Positions 22,829-30,410 of a stretch of DNA of 64,000 nucleotides are shown here, one piece after another. Position 1 is the first letter of the stretch; each line of letters starts with the position of its first letter. Source of the stretch: Ferrovibrio sp041906005. GTDB lineage: Bacteria; Pseudomonadota; Alphaproteobacteria; Ferrovibrionales; Ferrovibrionaceae. The notes beneath the pieces are model-generated. The model ran no database searches. It saw nothing but the letters and a program-made list of their open reading frames with translations, and was not told the origin of the DNA. Position numbers and translations under genes: made by a program. Location: positions 2,852,001 through 2,916,000 of the forward strand of contig NZ_JAYRJY010000001.1 of NCBI RefSeq assembly GCF_041906005.1, given 5' to 3'.

Positions 22829-24376
22829 ATGAACGGCGCCGAAAGCCTTGTTCGTACCCTTGTTGCATCCGGCGTCGATACCTGCTTCGCCAATCCCGGC
22901 ACGTCCGAGATGCATTTCGTCGCGGCACTCGACCGCGTGCCCGGTGTGCGTTGCGTGCTCGGTCTGTTCGAGGGCGTGATCACCGGCGCGGCTGACGGCT
23001 ACTGGCGCATGGCCGACAAACCGGCCGCCACCTTGCTGCATCTGGGGCCGGGGCTCGCCAACGGCGTGGCCAACCTGCACAACGCACGCAAGGCCAGTTC
23101 GGGTATCGTCAACGTGATCGGTGAACACGCGACCTATCACCTGCAATATGATGCGCCGCTCACCGCAGATATCGAAGGTATCGCGCGACCGGTGTCGCAT
23201 TGGATCGGCCGGGCCAATTCTGCCGCCGATGTCGCCGTCCTGGGCGCCGAGGCGGTTGCGGCGGCGATGAGCAACGGCGGCCAGATTGCCAGCCTGATCC
23301 TGCCGGCCGATACCGCTTGGAACGAAGCCATCGATGTGGCCGTCCCGGTGAGCGTCCCCCCTCGCGCCAAGGCTGATGAAGCGGATCTGCGTGCTGCTGC
23401 CGTCGCACTGAAGAAGGCCGGCCCGCATGGCATGCTGATCCTGGGCGGCATCGCCCTGCGCCGGCGCGGACTGGAACTGGCGGCGCGCATTGCCGCCGCA
23501 ACCGACTGCAAGCTTTCCAATTCCGGCTACAGCGCGCGTATGGAACGCGGCGGCGGCCTGCCGCATGTCGGCCGCATTCCCTTCGTGGTCGATCAGGCGG
23601 TGGCCTACCTGAAGGATGTGCGTGAACTGGTGCTGATCGGTGCGCGCCGGCCGGTGGCCTTCTTTGCCTATCCGGGTAAGCCCAGCATCCTGACGCAGGA
23701 TAACTGCAACATCACCGCCGTCTGCGACGTGGAGGCGGATCTGATCGACGCCCTGGAACGGCTCGCCGATCTGGTCGGTGCGCCCAAAAACGTACCGGCC
23801 GCCATCGTGCCGCCGAAACCGGCTCTGCCCGACGGCGTGCCGACGCCCGACAAGATTGCCGCCGCCATGGCGGTGCTGATCCCCGACAATGCCGTGGTGG
23901 TGGATGAATCAGTCACCTCGGGCCGTGGCATCTTCGCGGCATCGCAGGCATCCGCACCGCATGACTGGCTGAACAACATGGGCGGCTCGATCGGCTACAG
24001 CCTGCCGGTTGCCATTGGCGCGGCAATTGCCGCACCCGATCGCAAGATCGTCGCGCTCACCGGCGACGGCAGCGCCTTCTATACCCTGCAGGCGCTGTGG
24101 ACCATGGCGCGCGAGCAGCTCGACGTAACCATGGTGGTGTTCGCCAATCGCTCCTATGCCATCCTGCGCAACGAGCTGGCCAATGTAGGTGCTGCCAATC
24201 CGGGGCCGCGTGCCATTGACATGCTGACCCTTGATCGGCCCGACCCCGACTGGGTGGCCCTGGCTAAAGGCCATGGCGTAGCGGCCGTGCGGGTGGACGA
24301 CATGAACGATTTTGCCCGGGCCTTCCTGGCCGCCCTTGAGGTACAGGGGCCACAACTCATAGAGCTGGTTTTCTGA
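22829..24376 (+). CDS. Thiamine diphosphate-dependent enzyme (acetolactate synthase-like)
   Basis: A 515-residue enzyme with the three domains of the pyruvate oxidase/benzoylformate decarboxylase family. The PYR domain starts with C-F-A-N-P-G-T-S-E-M-H-F-V and contains E-G-V-I-T-G-A-A-D-G-Y (catalytic Glu). There is a central domain, and a PP domain with the ThDP motif G-D-G-S-A-F-Y-T-L-Q-A-L-W-T-M to N-R-S-Y-A-I-L. It is often annotated as acetolactate synthase, but no small subunit gene is nearby and the N-terminal N-P-G-T-S motif is shared with decarboxylases and oxalyl-CoA-type enzymes. The upstream cyclase suggests a catabolic pathway. The substrate is undetermined. Confidence 0.83.
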   Translation: MNGAESLVRTLVASGVDTCFANPGTSEMHFVAALDRVPGVRCVLGLFEGVITGAADGYWRMADKPAATLLHLGPGLANGVANLHNARKASSGIVNVIGEHATYHLQYDAPLTADIEGIARPVSHWIGRANSAADVAVLGAEAVAAAMSNGGQIASLILPADTAWNEAIDVAVPVSVPPRAKADEADLRAAAVALKKAGPHGMLILGGIALRRRGLELAARIAAATDCKLSNSGYSARMERGGGLPHVGRIPFVVDQAVAYLKDVRELVLIGARRPVAFFAYPGKPSILTQDNCNITAVCDVEADLIDALERLADLVGAPKNVPAAIVPPKPALPDGVPTPDKIAAAMAVLIPDNAVVVDESVTSGRGIFAASQASAPHDWLNNMGGSIGYSLPVAIGAAIAAPDRKIVALTGDGSAFYTLQALWTMAREQLDVTMVVFANRSYAILRNELANVGAANPGPRAIDMLTLDRPDPDWVALAKGHGVAAVRVDDMNDFARAFLAALEVQGPQLIELVF

Positions 24377-24712
24377 ATTGACCCTACTGGTTGTGGAGCA
24401 GCGGGATTTCACGCTGTTAATTCTCGATAACCCCCTGATTTTCCCTCTTGGGATTCTGTTTGCAGATCAATTAGAACTTTGCCAATGATTGTAGCGCGGT
24501 ACCCCTGAAGCAGCGCGGTATGTCACACCAGCTGCCGGACCGACCACCGAAGGGGCCTCTGCCAAAACTCGAAACCCCACCCCCACCGGGTCCGCGCCGT
24601 CCTCGTTACCCAGGACGGCGGTCAGGGGGGAAACGGAGCCGCAAGGTTTCGTTTACCGCGTTGTTCCAGATTAGAGATCATCCGACCGTCCACAGCAGAA
24701 AGTGTGAGCGCC
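24377..24712 (+). promoter_or_regulatory. Structured leader region of the cheW transcript
   Basis: This 336-base gap has no convincing gene. It holds several elements. The first is a 14-base element at 24467-24480 that recurs before the second chemoreceptor. The second is a 9-base direct repeat AGCGCGGTA (24493-24501, 24512-24520). The third is a perfect 9-bp hairpin CGCCGTCCT/AGGACGGCG (24595-24603, 24612-24620). The fourth is a 12-bp hairpin at 24629-24657 capped by a GCAA (GNRA) tetraloop with one bulged A. If transcription begins near the first element, the RNA leader would be about 200 bases and heavily folded. It matches no riboswitch class I know. Confidence 0.4.
24467..24480 (+). repeat. 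14-bp element upstream of cheW, copy 1
   Basis: TCAATTAGAACTTT, identical to 27707-27720, which lies before the second chemoreceptor gene. It is AT-rich in a GC-rich genome and located 233 bases before the cheW start. Probably part of a shared promoter or operator. Confidence 0.5.
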
Positions 24713-25243
24713 ATGTCCACGCCCGCCACCGTTCCCGCCGCTAGCCCCGCTGCCGGCATGCCCGCCATTGCCGATCAGAACGGCTCGCTGCTGCGTGGCA
24801 ACCAGGAAGTGTTGACCTTTACCATCGGCGAACAGAATTACGGTCTCGATCTCCTGAGCGTGCGCGAAATCCGGGCCTGGACGGAAGTGACCCCGCTACC
24901 CAATACTCCGCCTTTCGTGCGCGGCGTGATCAACCTGCGCGGCGCCGTGGTGCCGATTTTCGATCTGCGTGTCCGCCTCGGTGGCGGTATCACCAATCCG
25001 ACCAGCGCCAATGTGGTGATCGTCGTCGAGATCGGCTCGGAATCCTGCGGCCTGCTGGTCGATACTGTCTCCGACATCCTGGCGCTGGATGCCAGCGCGC
25101 TGCAGCCGGTGCCGGCCACGGCTGCTGACGAGGAGCATGGCTTCCTCAGCGCCCTTGCCACCCATGAAGACCGCATGGTGGCGCTCATCGATGTCAACCG
25201 CCTCTTCAGTAAGGGTGTTCCCGCGCTGCCTGCCGCTGCCTGA
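24713..25243 (+). CDS. cheW: Chemotaxis coupling protein CheW
   Basis: A 176-residue adaptor that links chemoreceptors to the CheA kinase at the inner-membrane face. After a 25-residue Ala/Pro-rich N-terminus comes the CheW fold: F-T-I-G-E-Q-N-Y-G-L-D-L-L-S-V-R-E-I, then P-L-P-N-T-P-P-F-V-R-G-V-I-N-L-R-G and V-V-P-I-F-D-L-R. All are typical CheA/receptor interface segments. The ATG at 24713 is preferred; a GTG at 24704 would add three residues. It lies 67 bases before the first chemoreceptor gene, forming a receptor-plus-coupler unit without CheA, CheR or CheB. Confidence 0.92.
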   Translation: MSTPATVPAASPAAGMPAIADQNGSLLRGNQEVLTFTIGEQNYGLDLLSVREIRAWTEVTPLPNTPPFVRGVINLRGAVVPIFDLRVRLGGGITNPTSANVVIVVEIGSESCGLLVDTVSDILALDASALQPVPATAADEEHGFLSALATHEDRMVALIDVNRLFSKGVPALPAAA

Positions 25244-25310
25244 TTGGTCCGGTGACTTGGCCGCCTAGGGAGGAGGTCAGCCCGAGACACAATCAAGGTT
25301 AGAGGAAGCA

Positions 25311-27668
25311 ATGATCAAGAACTTGCGTCTGCAGGGGCGCCTGATTGCTTGTGCCGCTATTGTGGCTGTCCTGGCCATCTTGGCGACGATCACACCTTCT
25401 CTTCTGGTTATGGATGGTCTCGTCGACCGCGCCGAGCAGCGCGAGTTGCAGAGTTATTACGAGAACATCACGGCCGCCGTGGCGGCCGATGCCGCCAAGG
25501 CAACCGCGCTCAGCGCATTGGTTGCCAATATCCCTGATGCCCAATCGGCGATGGCGGAAGGCGAACGTGAGCGTCTGGCCAAGATGTTCGTGCCGGCCTT
25601 CCAGGCTTTGCGCAAAGATCATGGTGCGGTGCAGATGCAGTTTCACACGCCACCCGCCACATCGTTCTTGCGTGTGCATCGTCCGGACCGCTTCGGCGAT
25701 GATCTGTCGTCTTTCCGTCATACCGTGGTGGCTACCAACAATACACAGAAGCCAACCCAGGGCCTGGAATTCGGTGTCGAGGGTCTGGGCGTGCGCGGCA
25801 TGGTGCCCGTGTTCCATGAGGGGAAGCATATCGGCTCGTTTGAGCTCGGCATGTCGTTCGGCCAGTTCTTTTTCGACAGCTTCAAGCAGCGTTATGACGT
25901 CGACGTCGCCCTGTTCGTGCAGGACAAGGACGGCATGAAGCGCTTTGCGGGTACCTTCGAGAACGAGGCATTAACCCGACCGGAACATCTGGCTGCGGCC
26001 CTGAAGGGCGAGACGGTAGTGCAGCGGGTGAAAACGGCGGCCGGGCCACGCACCGTGCTGATCGGCGCGGTGCGGGACTATTCCGACAAGCCGTTCGGTT
26101 CCGTGGTTATCGCCATGGACAGCAGCGATTACACCAGCGCGATCAACCGAGCGCAGTTCATCGCCGGTATTGCCGGTCTGGCGGCATTGGCTATCGGCAT
26201 CCTCATGGCGTGGCTGATTGGCCGCAATATTTCCCGGCCAATTGATGCCATCACGCAAACCATGAATCGCCTGTCGAGCGGCGATCTTGCCGTCGCTTTG
26301 CCATACCAGGAACGCCATGACGAAGTGGGCGAAATGGCCCGCGCTGTGGCGGTGTTCAAGCGTAACGCCGAAGACAAGCTCGGGCTGGAACGTCAACAGG
26401 AAGAAGAACGAAAGCGCTTTGCCGACGAACGCGAGGCGCAGGAACACCGGTTTGAGCAGTCGATCGGGCAGGTTGTGGTGGCCGCCGCCAATGGCGATTT
26501 GTCGCGTCGCGTTGAGCTTGGGGGGTTGAGTGGCGTGATGCAGCGCGTCGGCCAATCGGTGAACGACATGATCCAACGCACCCATGCCGTGACCGGCGAA
26601 TTGGCCGATGTCACCGGCGCGCTGGCCGAAGGCGATCTGACCAAGCGGGTGCAGGGCGATTACCATGGCGTGTTCGGCCAGTTGAAGAATGGTGCGAACC
26701 AGATGGCGGAACGGCTGCGCGATTTCGCCCGTCGCCTGGCCGAGAATGCCGAGGCCGTGAAAACCGCTTCGGCCGAAATCTCGTCTGGCAGTCAGGATCT
26801 GGCGCAGCGCACGGAAAGCCAGGCAGCCAGCATCGAGGAAACCGCCGCCTCGATGCACGAGATCACCACGACGGTGAAGCAGAATGCCGACAATGCCCAG
26901 GCGGCCAACCAGCTGGCCACGGCGGCGCGCGACACCGCCGAGAAGGGCGGCAGCGTGGTGAGCGATGCGGTCTCCGCGGTGAGCCGCATCGAGGAAAGCG
27001 CGCAGAAGATCAGCGACATTGTCGGCCTGATCGACGAGATCGCCTTCCAGACCAACCTGCTGGCCCTGAATGCCAGCGTGGAGGCGGCGCGTGCCGGCGA
27101 GGCCGGCAAGGGCTTTGCGGTCGTTGCGCAGGAAGTGCGTGCCCTGGCGCAGCGTTCGGCCAATGCCAGCAAGGACATCAAGGCGCTGATCCAGGAATCG
27201 AATACCCAGGTGAAGACCGGCGCCGATCTGGTGGGCCGCACCGGCCAGTCGCTGACCGAGATCGTGTCGTCGATCAAGAAGGTGAGCGACATCGTGGCCG
27301 AGATTGCCGCCGCCAGCCGCGAGCAGGCCACCGGCCTGGAGCAGATCAACACCGCCGTCGGCCAGATGGACGAGATGACCCAGCGCAACGGTGCGCTGGT
27401 CGAGGAAACCTCGGCCTCGGCCCAGGCTTTGGCACAACAGGCAGCCGAATTGGCTGCATTGGTGGGTTTTTTCCGCACAGGCGATCAAGGCGTTGCAGGG
27501 CTTGCCGGTTCACGGCCAGCGGTGAATCCGCCTGCGGCAAAACTCGCCTCTGCACCAAAACCCGCCGAGGCGAAGTCCGTTGCAGCGAAGCCGGTTCAAG
27601 CTGCGGTTCCGCCGGCCAGCAAGCCGCCGGCCGCGCCTGCGGATGAGGATGATTGGGAAGAGTTCTGA
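25311..27668 (+). CDS. Methyl-accepting chemotaxis protein with large periplasmic sensor
   Basis: A 785-residue chemoreceptor. It has TM1 around residues 11-35, a periplasmic sensor of about 240 residues (a Cache-like fold is likely from length and the P-V-F-H-E-G-K-H-I-G-S-F-E-L-G segment), TM2 around 283-303 and HAMP from about 305. A second HAMP-like segment lies around 415-465 (N-G-D-L-S-R and E-G-D-L-T-K-R-V), and the signalling domain runs from about 490 to 720 with the hairpin tip D-E-I-A-F-Q-T-N-L-L-A-L-N-A. An Ala/Pro/Lys linker ends in D-D-W-E-E-F, resembling the CheR/CheB tether pentapeptide. The ligand is unknown. The signalling-domain DNA is nearly identical to that of the next receptor. 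Confidence 0.93.
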   Translation: MIKNLRLQGRLIACAAIVAVLAILATITPSLLVMDGLVDRAEQRELQSYYENITAAVAADAAKATALSALVANIPDAQSAMAEGERERLAKMFVPAFQALRKDHGAVQMQFHTPPATSFLRVHRPDRFGDDLSSFRHTVVATNNTQKPTQGLEFGVEGLGVRGMVPVFHEGKHIGSFELGMSFGQFFFDSFKQRYDVDVALFVQDKDGMKRFAGTFENEALTRPEHLAAALKGETVVQRVKTAAGPRTVLIGAVRDYSDKPFGSVVIAMDSSDYTSAINRAQFIAGIAGLAALAIGILMAWLIGRNISRPIDAITQTMNRLSSGDLAVALPYQERHDEVGEMARAVAVFKRNAEDKLGLERQQEEERKRFADEREAQEHRFEQSIGQVVVAAANGDLSRRVELGGLSGVMQRVGQSVNDMIQRTHAVTGELADVTGALAEGDLTKRVQGDYHGVFGQLKNGANQMAERLRDFARRLAENAEAVKTASAEISSGSQDLAQRTESQAASIEETAASMHEITTTVKQNADNAQAANQLATAARDTAEKGGSVVSDAVSAVSRIEESAQKISDIVGLIDEIAFQTNLLALNASVEAARAGEAGKGFAVVAQEVRALAQRSANASKDIKALIQESNTQVKTGADLVGRTGQSLTEIVSSIKKVSDIVAEIAAASREQATGLEQINTAVGQMDEMTQRNGALVEETSASAQALAQQAAELAALVGFFRTGDQGVAGLAGSRPAVNPPAAKLASAPKPAEAKSVAAKPVQAAVPPASKPPAAPADEDDWEEF
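26789..27390 (+). repeat. Near-identical signalling-domain DNA, copy 1
   Basis: This 602-base stretch aligns without gaps to 29081-29682 in the neighbouring receptor gene. Long runs are identical at the DNA level, including silent positions, while the flanking receptor segments differ strongly. Confidence 0.8.
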
Positions 27669-27706
27669 TTACGATAATCTGACAGATTGTAGAATGAGTT
27701 TAGATT

Positions 27707-27720
27707 TCAATTAGAACTTT
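27707..27720 (+). repeat. 14-bp element upstream of the second chemoreceptor, copy 2
   Basis: TCAATTAGAACTTT, identical to 24467-24480, 145 bases before the receptor start. GTTT followed by AGA precedes both copies a few bases upstream, so similarity extends slightly beyond the 14 bases. Confidence 0.5.
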
Positions 27721-27864
27721 CGCGGGTACAGATCCGGTTGTATCCGGTGGTAGTGTTTCCGCCTTTGCCGAACACCCCCAAGATGTGAGAAACTTGTTGC
27801 CGTCCCTAGGGTTAGCCAGCCGGCCGGCCTTGTAGACCCAACAAGAATCATGGTGGGGGAAGAA

Positions 27865-29982
27865 ATGTCCGTCGCATCCACGATCAAAATTGGCCCGCGC
27901 GTCCTCGCTGTGGTGGCGCTGCTGGCAATCGCCGCCGCCGCCATCGGCACGATGGGGATTATCTCTCTCGACCGTTACGAGCGACAGAGCAACGAAATGG
28001 CCTCGCTGGCCAAGCAGACCCAGTATGGCGAACGGCTCAACGCCCTGATTTACGCCGTGGTGATGGATTCGCGCGGCGTCTACATGTCGGACACCACGGC
28101 TGCGGCTAAGCCTTTCGCCAACGGCATCCAGCGTTTCACCACCCAGATGGAAGGCATTATCCGCGACTGGAGTGCCCTGATCGGCCCGCAGGCCGCGGCT
28201 GGCGAAGAGGCCAAGCAGTTTATTGCTCTGGTGAACCAATTCATTCAGTTCCGCCGCGAGTTGGCCCGACTGGGCACCGAAGTCGATACCAAACAGGCCC
28301 GTGAATATGGCGACAACGACGCCAACCGCTCCAACCGTCAGGCGTTGAACAAGGCCGTGGAGGCGATCAACAACCGCAATGCCGAACGTGTGGCAGCCGT
28401 CAGCGAGGGCCTGACAGATTATTACAACACCCAGCGTCCGCTGCTGCTCACCATTACGATTGCCGCGATCGCGGTTTCGGTGCTGTTGGCGCTCTATGTG
28501 GTGATTGTGACGCTGACCCGTCCGATCACGCGCATCACGTCGGTGATGAATACCCTGGCCAAGGGCGATACATCCGTCGATGTTTCCGGCAAGGACCGCG
28601 GCGACGAGATCGGTGAGATGGCCCAGGCCGTGCAGGTGTTCAAGGACAACATGATTGCCCGCGAGCAAGCCGAAAGTCAGATCGCGCAGCAGCGCGAGGA
28701 GTCGGAAAAACGCCGCCAGGAACGCGAGGTACGCGAAAAGGCCGCCGGCGAGGAAATCGCCGCGCTGGTCAACAAGGTGGCGCAGGGCGATCTGTCGGGC
28801 CGCATCAATGAGGGTGGCAAGGAAGGCTTTTTCCTCACCACCAGCCAGGAACTCAATCGCCTGGCCGCGACGCTGCAGACGATGGCCGGCGAAATGGCCG
28901 ACACCATGGGCGCGATGGCCGGTGGCGACCTGACCAAATCGGTGCGCGGCAACTATCATGGCGTGTTCGGCCAGTTGAAAGACAGCGCCAACGGCATGGC
29001 CAATCGCCTGCGTGATTTTGCCGGCCGTCTGACCAGCACCGCGCAATCGGTGAAGGTGGCTTCCGACGAAATCTCCACCGGCAGTCAGGATCTGGCACAG
29101 CGCACGGAAAGCCAGGCAGCCAGCATCGAGGAAACCGCCGCCTCGATGCACGAGATCACCACGACGGTGAAGCAGAATGCCGACAACGCCCAGGCGGCCA
29201 ACCAGCTGGCGGTCGCCGCGCGCGACACCGCCGAGAAGGGCGGCAGCGTGGTGGCCGATGCGGTTTCGGCGGTGACGCAGATCGAGGAAAGCGCCCGCAA
29301 GATTTCCGACATTGTCGGCCTGATCGACGAGATCGCCTTCCAGACCAACCTGCTGGCCCTGAATGCCTCGGTCGAGGCCGCCCGCGCGGGTGAAGCCGGC
29401 AAGGGCTTTGCGGTCGTTGCGCAGGAAGTGCGTGCCCTGGCGCAGCGTTCGGCCAATGCCAGCAAGGACATCAAGGCGCTGATCCAGGAGTCGAATGCCC
29501 AGGTGAAAACCGGTGCGACGCTTGTGAATCAGACCGGGTCTTCGCTGACCGACATCGTCACGTCGATCAAGAAGGTGAGCGACATCGTGGCCGAGATCGC
29601 CGCGGCCAGCCGCGAGCAGGCCACCGGCCTGGACCAGATCAACACGGCAGTCGGCAGCATGGACGAGATGACCCAGCGCAACGCCGCCCTGGTGGAAGAG
29701 ACCACGGCTGCCGCCCAGTCGCTCAACCAGCAGGCCCAGCAGCTTGCTGACCTGGTGGGCTTCTTCAAGCTGGGCGGCGAGGGCAGCGCCATACGCGTTG
29801 CGAGCAGCAGCCCGGCAGTGACGGCCAAGGCACCTGCTGCAGCGAAACCGGCGCTCAAGACGGTGGAGAGCAAGCCGGCAGCCGCCAAGGCCCCGGTCAA
29901 GCCGGCGCCGGCGTCAAAACCAGCCCCGGCAGCCACGTCTGCGGCGAGGGGCGGGGATGACGAGGATTGGCAGGAATTCTGA
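27865..29982 (+). CDS. Methyl-accepting chemotaxis protein
   Basis: A 705-residue chemoreceptor. TM1 is about residues 10-32, the periplasmic domain of roughly 150 residues is largely helical (four-helix bundle type), and TM2 is around 190-213. HAMP follows (P-I-T-R-I-T-S-V-M-N-T-L-A-K-G-D), then a second HAMP-like unit (G-G-D-L-T-K-S-V-R-G-N-Y-H-G-V-F-G-Q-L), the signalling domain and a long Ala/Pro/Lys tail ending D-E-D-W-Q-E-F. The ATG at 27865 has GGGGGAAG just upstream; the ATG at 27850 would place that motif inside the gene. It likely shares adaptors with the receptor before it; the ligand is unknown. Confidence 0.93.
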   Translation: MSVASTIKIGPRVLAVVALLAIAAAAIGTMGIISLDRYERQSNEMASLAKQTQYGERLNALIYAVVMDSRGVYMSDTTAAAKPFANGIQRFTTQMEGIIRDWSALIGPQAAAGEEAKQFIALVNQFIQFRRELARLGTEVDTKQAREYGDNDANRSNRQALNKAVEAINNRNAERVAAVSEGLTDYYNTQRPLLLTITIAAIAVSVLLALYVVIVTLTRPITRITSVMNTLAKGDTSVDVSGKDRGDEIGEMAQAVQVFKDNMIAREQAESQIAQQREESEKRRQEREVREKAAGEEIAALVNKVAQGDLSGRINEGGKEGFFLTTSQELNRLAATLQTMAGEMADTMGAMAGGDLTKSVRGNYHGVFGQLKDSANGMANRLRDFAGRLTSTAQSVKVASDEISTGSQDLAQRTESQAASIEETAASMHEITTTVKQNADNAQAANQLAVAARDTAEKGGSVVADAVSAVTQIEESARKISDIVGLIDEIAFQTNLLALNASVEAARAGEAGKGFAVVAQEVRALAQRSANASKDIKALIQESNAQVKTGATLVNQTGSSLTDIVTSIKKVSDIVAEIAAASREQATGLDQINTAVGSMDEMTQRNAALVEETTAAAQSLNQQAQQLADLVGFFKLGGEGSAIRVASSSPAVTAKAPAAAKPALKTVESKPAAAKAPVKPAPASKPAPAATSAARGGDDEDWQEF
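29081..29682 (+). repeat. Near-identical signalling-domain DNA, copy 2
   Basis: Partner of 26789-27390 with no insertion or deletion between the copies. Such identity restricted to one domain of tandem paralogues points to recent duplication or ongoing gene conversion. Confidence 0.8.
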
Positions 29983-29990
29983 CCGCTAAA

Positions 29991-30012
29991 GCCCGGCTTT
30001 TCGGCGGGTTTT
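29991..30012 (+). terminator. Weak terminator after the chemoreceptor gene
   Basis: CCCGGC (29992-29997) faces GGCGGG (30003-30008) with one mismatch over a 5-base loop, followed by TTTT. It lies 9 bases after the receptor stop codon. Moderate stem and short T tract. Confidence 0.5.
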
Positions 30013-30016
30013 CCGG

Positions 30017-30045
30017 TTGACTCCGGCCGGGGTGGCCGGTATGGT
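30017..30045 (+). promoter_or_regulatory. Promoter of rpmJ
   Basis: TTGACT (30017-30022) and TATGGT (30040-30045) are exactly 17 bases apart, a good sigma-70 pair. Transcription would start near 30052, about 70 bases before the rpmJ start codon and before the terminator hairpin at 30060. Confidence 0.6.
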
Positions 30046-30059
30046 CCGCCCACTTTTCG

Positions 30060-30093
30060 CCGGGCGGGCGACGCTGCGCCCGGTTTTTGTTTG
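30060..30093 (+). terminator. Intrinsic terminator inside the predicted rpmJ leader
   Basis: CCGGGCG (30060-30066) pairs perfectly with CGCCCGG (30077-30083) over a 10-base loop, followed by TTTTTGTTT. It looks like a full Rho-independent terminator, yet it lies between the predicted rpmJ promoter and the rpmJ start at 30125. It may simply back up the receptor terminator, or act as an attenuator. Confidence 0.75.
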
Positions 30094-30124
30094 CACCGCT
30101 AGACGGTTTCTGAGGTCAGGTATC

Positions 30125-30250
30125 ATGAAGGTCGTGAATTCGCTCAAGTCGGCCAAGACCCGCCATCGGGATTGCCGCGTGGTTCGCCGCAAGGGCCGGG
30201 TCTATGTGATCAACAAGACCAACCCGCGCTTCAAGGCGCGCCAGGGTTAA
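30125..30250 (+). CDS. rpmJ: 50S ribosomal protein L36, zinc-free type
   Basis: A 41-residue ribosomal protein of the large subunit. It begins M-K-V-V-N-S-L-K-S-A-K and ends N-P-R-F-K-A-R-Q-G. It has a single cysteine, so the four-residue zinc ribbon of classical L36 is missing; this C-minus form (YkgO-like) is the usual single copy in alphaproteobacteria. It is followed by a strong terminator at 30312 and preceded by its own promoter, so it is probably monocistronic. Confidence 0.95.
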   Translation: MKVVNSLKSAKTRHRDCRVVRRKGRVYVINKTNPRFKARQG

Positions 30251-30311
30251 GGATACGGGGCTGGGATTGTCGCGGGCTTTGGCCCGGATCATCCAGTCTT
30301 TTAAAAGGTTT

Positions 30312-30351
30312 AACGGCTCGGCCGCGCAAGCGCCCGGGCCGTTTCCTTTTT
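30312..30351 (+). terminator. Rho-independent terminator after rpmJ
   Basis: AACGGCTCGG (30312-30321) pairs with CCGGGCCGTT (30334-30343) with one G-T wobble over a 12-base loop, followed by TCCTTTTT. It lies 62 bases after the rpmJ stop. Confidence 0.85.
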
Positions 30352-30379
30352 CGGGCTTGACTCTTCCCGCTGCTCCGGC

Positions 30380-30404
30380 AATTTGTCAGACAACCTGACA
30401 AATT
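30380..30404 (+). promoter_or_regulatory. Perfect inverted repeat, likely GntR operator
   Basis: AATTTGTCAG (30380-30389) and CTGACAAATT (30395-30404) are exact reverse complements separated by 5 bases. The inner TTGTCAG/CTGACAA core resembles FadR-family operators. It ends 6 bases before the GntR start codon and occupies the place of a ribosome-binding site. It also has TTTTT at its right edge, so a terminator-like reading is possible. Autoregulation of the gntR-glcDEF operon is the simplest view. Confidence 0.65.
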
Positions 30405-30410
30405 TTTCCC

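Noticed and set aside
24530..24560. CACCGAAGGGGCC near 24545-24557 resembling a glycine-aptamer core
   Set aside because: The flanking P1/P3 elements and the CTCTCAGG partner are missing, so it is a chance match.
24520..24744. 74-codon plus-strand frame before cheW
   Set aside because: Pro/Arg-rich, overlaps the cheW start in another frame and no family is visible; the region is better read as a structured leader.
25971..27488. Minus-strand frame opposite the first chemoreceptor
   Set aside because: Antisense composition, and the parallel frame opposite the second receptor appears only because the two genes are similar.
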